A stretch of 64,000 nt of DNA from Antedon mediterranea (Eukaryota > Echinodermata > Crinoidea > Comatulida > Antedonidae). The notes under the pieces were generated by a model. The model worked only from the letters and a program-made list of their open reading frames with translations. It did not search any database and was not told the origin of the DNA. Both the position numbers and the translations under genes were made by a program. The stretch spans positions 35,659,648 to 35,723,647 of the forward strand of contig NC_092673.1 of the NCBI RefSeq assembly GCF_964355755.1. The letters are read 5' to 3'. Position 1 is the stretch's first letter, and each line of letters starts with the position of its first letter. This document shows, in pieces, positions 62,812-64,000 of the stretch.

Positions 62812-62910
62812 TAAATTTATGGATAAAAAATCGATAAAGCGGTCAATTAATGATAATTTACTCATTCAACATTTGACCGACTTTGCTTCGTGTTCAGCAA
62901 AAGAGAAAGT

Positions 62911-63065
62911 TTGGGTTCCAGACGGAGTTTTGACTTAATATTAGTAAAAAGATAAATAGTTTTGCACATATGGTGTTTCATACGTATACTACGTTTCTCC
63001 AGACAAAAATCGAAACGTCGACAAGTGAACTAACATAAAAAAGACAATAAATACAGGCAAGTCTA
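62911..63065. repeat. Dispersed repeat D, copy 2
   Basis: Matches 42691-42860, beginning TCCAGACGGAGTTTTGACTT and ending near GACAATAAATACAGGCAAGT. Confidence 0.7.
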
Positions 63066-63699
63066 CAGCAGAGACTGCATCTATGCCGCCATTTTATACG
63101 GATATGCACAGTGATCATGTTAATCAGTATATGCCATAATAAATTAGAATAAAATGATTGTATTAGTAATTTATTTACAAAACAAACAATCACACATACA
63201 TCAAACATGTTATAGACCCGGGAAACTCAAACAGCAAACTTTTGATGGGACGTCTCAGTCTACTACCTATAAAGTTATCCGACGGAACTAAATTTTGGTA
63301 GGCCGCTAATTTCCACGTTTGAATTTGACAACAAGTAAACACATGGCATGGTACACTCGCTCGACCGACTTGCAAACCGGTATAGTCTACGTGCATGAGC
63401 GATTTATCGTCAAAGAGCAAAAGCAAAGGCCAAGTAGTCAATTCGTCACTTGGACTATTTTATTTAAAATTGCATTTCAAACATACCATATCTTTCCTTC
63501 GTCTTCTTCGTTTTTAACGGCTAAAAGGACGTCGTCTGTTGCATGCTCACTGGTTCTTTTGCAACTAAGAAGCATACCGTATTGATTACGTAATATGCTA
63601 GTGTTCTTATGTAAAGAATTTGTGACGTAGTACTCTAATAAGCAACTGTATTTATTTCAAAATAAAACATTGTATTGTATAAACAGAGAGAAACGGAAT

Positions 63700-63980
63700 T
63701 AAGCTGTCTAGGATGTGACGTAACGACGTGGCGCAACGCAACTAGGTTGGCCAATAATCACTTCAAATGATCCGTGTCATTATTGGTCAAATTGCTTGCG
63801 TTGAGCTTAAGCTTGGTTCCCACTAGGGACGCAACGCAAGGACGTAACGCAACGTAAGTGATTTGACCAATCACAAGCGATGGATTATTCCAACAGTAGC
63901 TTGTCATTGATCAATTCACTTGCGTTGCGCGTACGTCCGGCTTTGCGTAGCGAGCTAGTGGGAGCCGCCGGCCACGCTTT
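63700..63980. mobile_element. MITE family B, one full copy preceded by a partial copy
   Basis: The full copy spans about 63809-63980 (AAGCTTGGTTCCCACTAGGG to CTAGTGGGAGCC...CACGCTTTA), with centre GACCAATCACAAGCGATGG. A partial copy at 63700-63808 (GTGACGTAACGACGTGGCGC) precedes it. Confidence 0.8.
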
Positions 63981-64000
63981 AGGCCTACGTCCTTGCCTTG

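Larger units (their letters stand above)
61713..64000. other. Intergenic, upstream of the GPCR
   Basis: Contains a SINE, repeat D and family B MITE copies, listed separately. The open frames at 62978-63585 lack family resemblance and overlap on both strands; I do not call them genes. Confidence 0.55.

Noticed and set aside
63190-63585. Overlapping plus and minus open frames of 83-88 codons as genes
   Set aside because: They overlap each other, lack homology and lie in a repeat-rich spacer.

Overview
The window is animal nuclear DNA: AT-rich, with multi-exon genes, GT-AG introns, DNA transposons, tRNA-derived SINEs and minisatellites. The gene families (a tandem-CARD RIG-I-like receptor, FAM184, SLC36-type transporters, an aminergic-type GPCR, a BEL/Pao retrotransposon) and the recurrent AGGCCTA-type words suggest a marine invertebrate deuterostome, most likely an echinoderm. 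Species and class are inference only.

Layout. 1-2.6 kb is intergenic. 3.4-11.5 kb (-) is a complete 15-exon RIG-I-like receptor, 956 aa by my splicing; its last codons are repeated downstream as a minisatellite. 13.6-24.8 kb (-) is a complete 14-exon FAM184 orthologue, 1108 aa. A 332-bp, head-to-head, CpG-rich promoter region separates it from a three-exon gene (25.1-28.0 kb, +, 635 aa). That gene fuses a Crypton-derived DUF3504 domain to a piggyBac-type C-terminal zinc-binding domain, and is the most unusual gene here. 30.8-31.8 kb (+) is an intronless, TATA-driven RGG-rich protein. 34.9-49.4 kb (+) holds two tandem SLC36-like amino acid transporters; copy 1 is intact (493 aa) and copy 2 has a frameshifted first coding exon. 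49.9-50.5 kb (+) encodes a small, basic, apparently secreted protein. 50.8-59.1 kb is a 54-bp minisatellite split by a full-length BEL/Pao element with matching 491-bp LTRs. 60.7-61.7 kb (-) is an intronless amine-type GPCR with VRF in place of DRY.

Mobile DNA occupies much of the introns and spacers. There are about 13 copies of a palindromic TA-flanked MITE (family A), about 10 pieces of a second palindromic family ending in GGTTCCCACTAG (family B), one full and one half copy of a third (family C), two tRNA-derived SINEs, and larger TIR elements at 9.85-10.98, 20.4-22.4, 23.0-23.4, 33.15-34.17, 37.5-40.1 and 40.97-41.78 kb.

The genes do not form an operon-like unit. The links seen are the head-to-head FAM184/DUF3504 pair and the transporter tandem duplication. 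All exon coordinates come from reading splice sites and phases by eye. The coding totals of the four intact multi-exon models are multiples of three without internal stops, which supports them.
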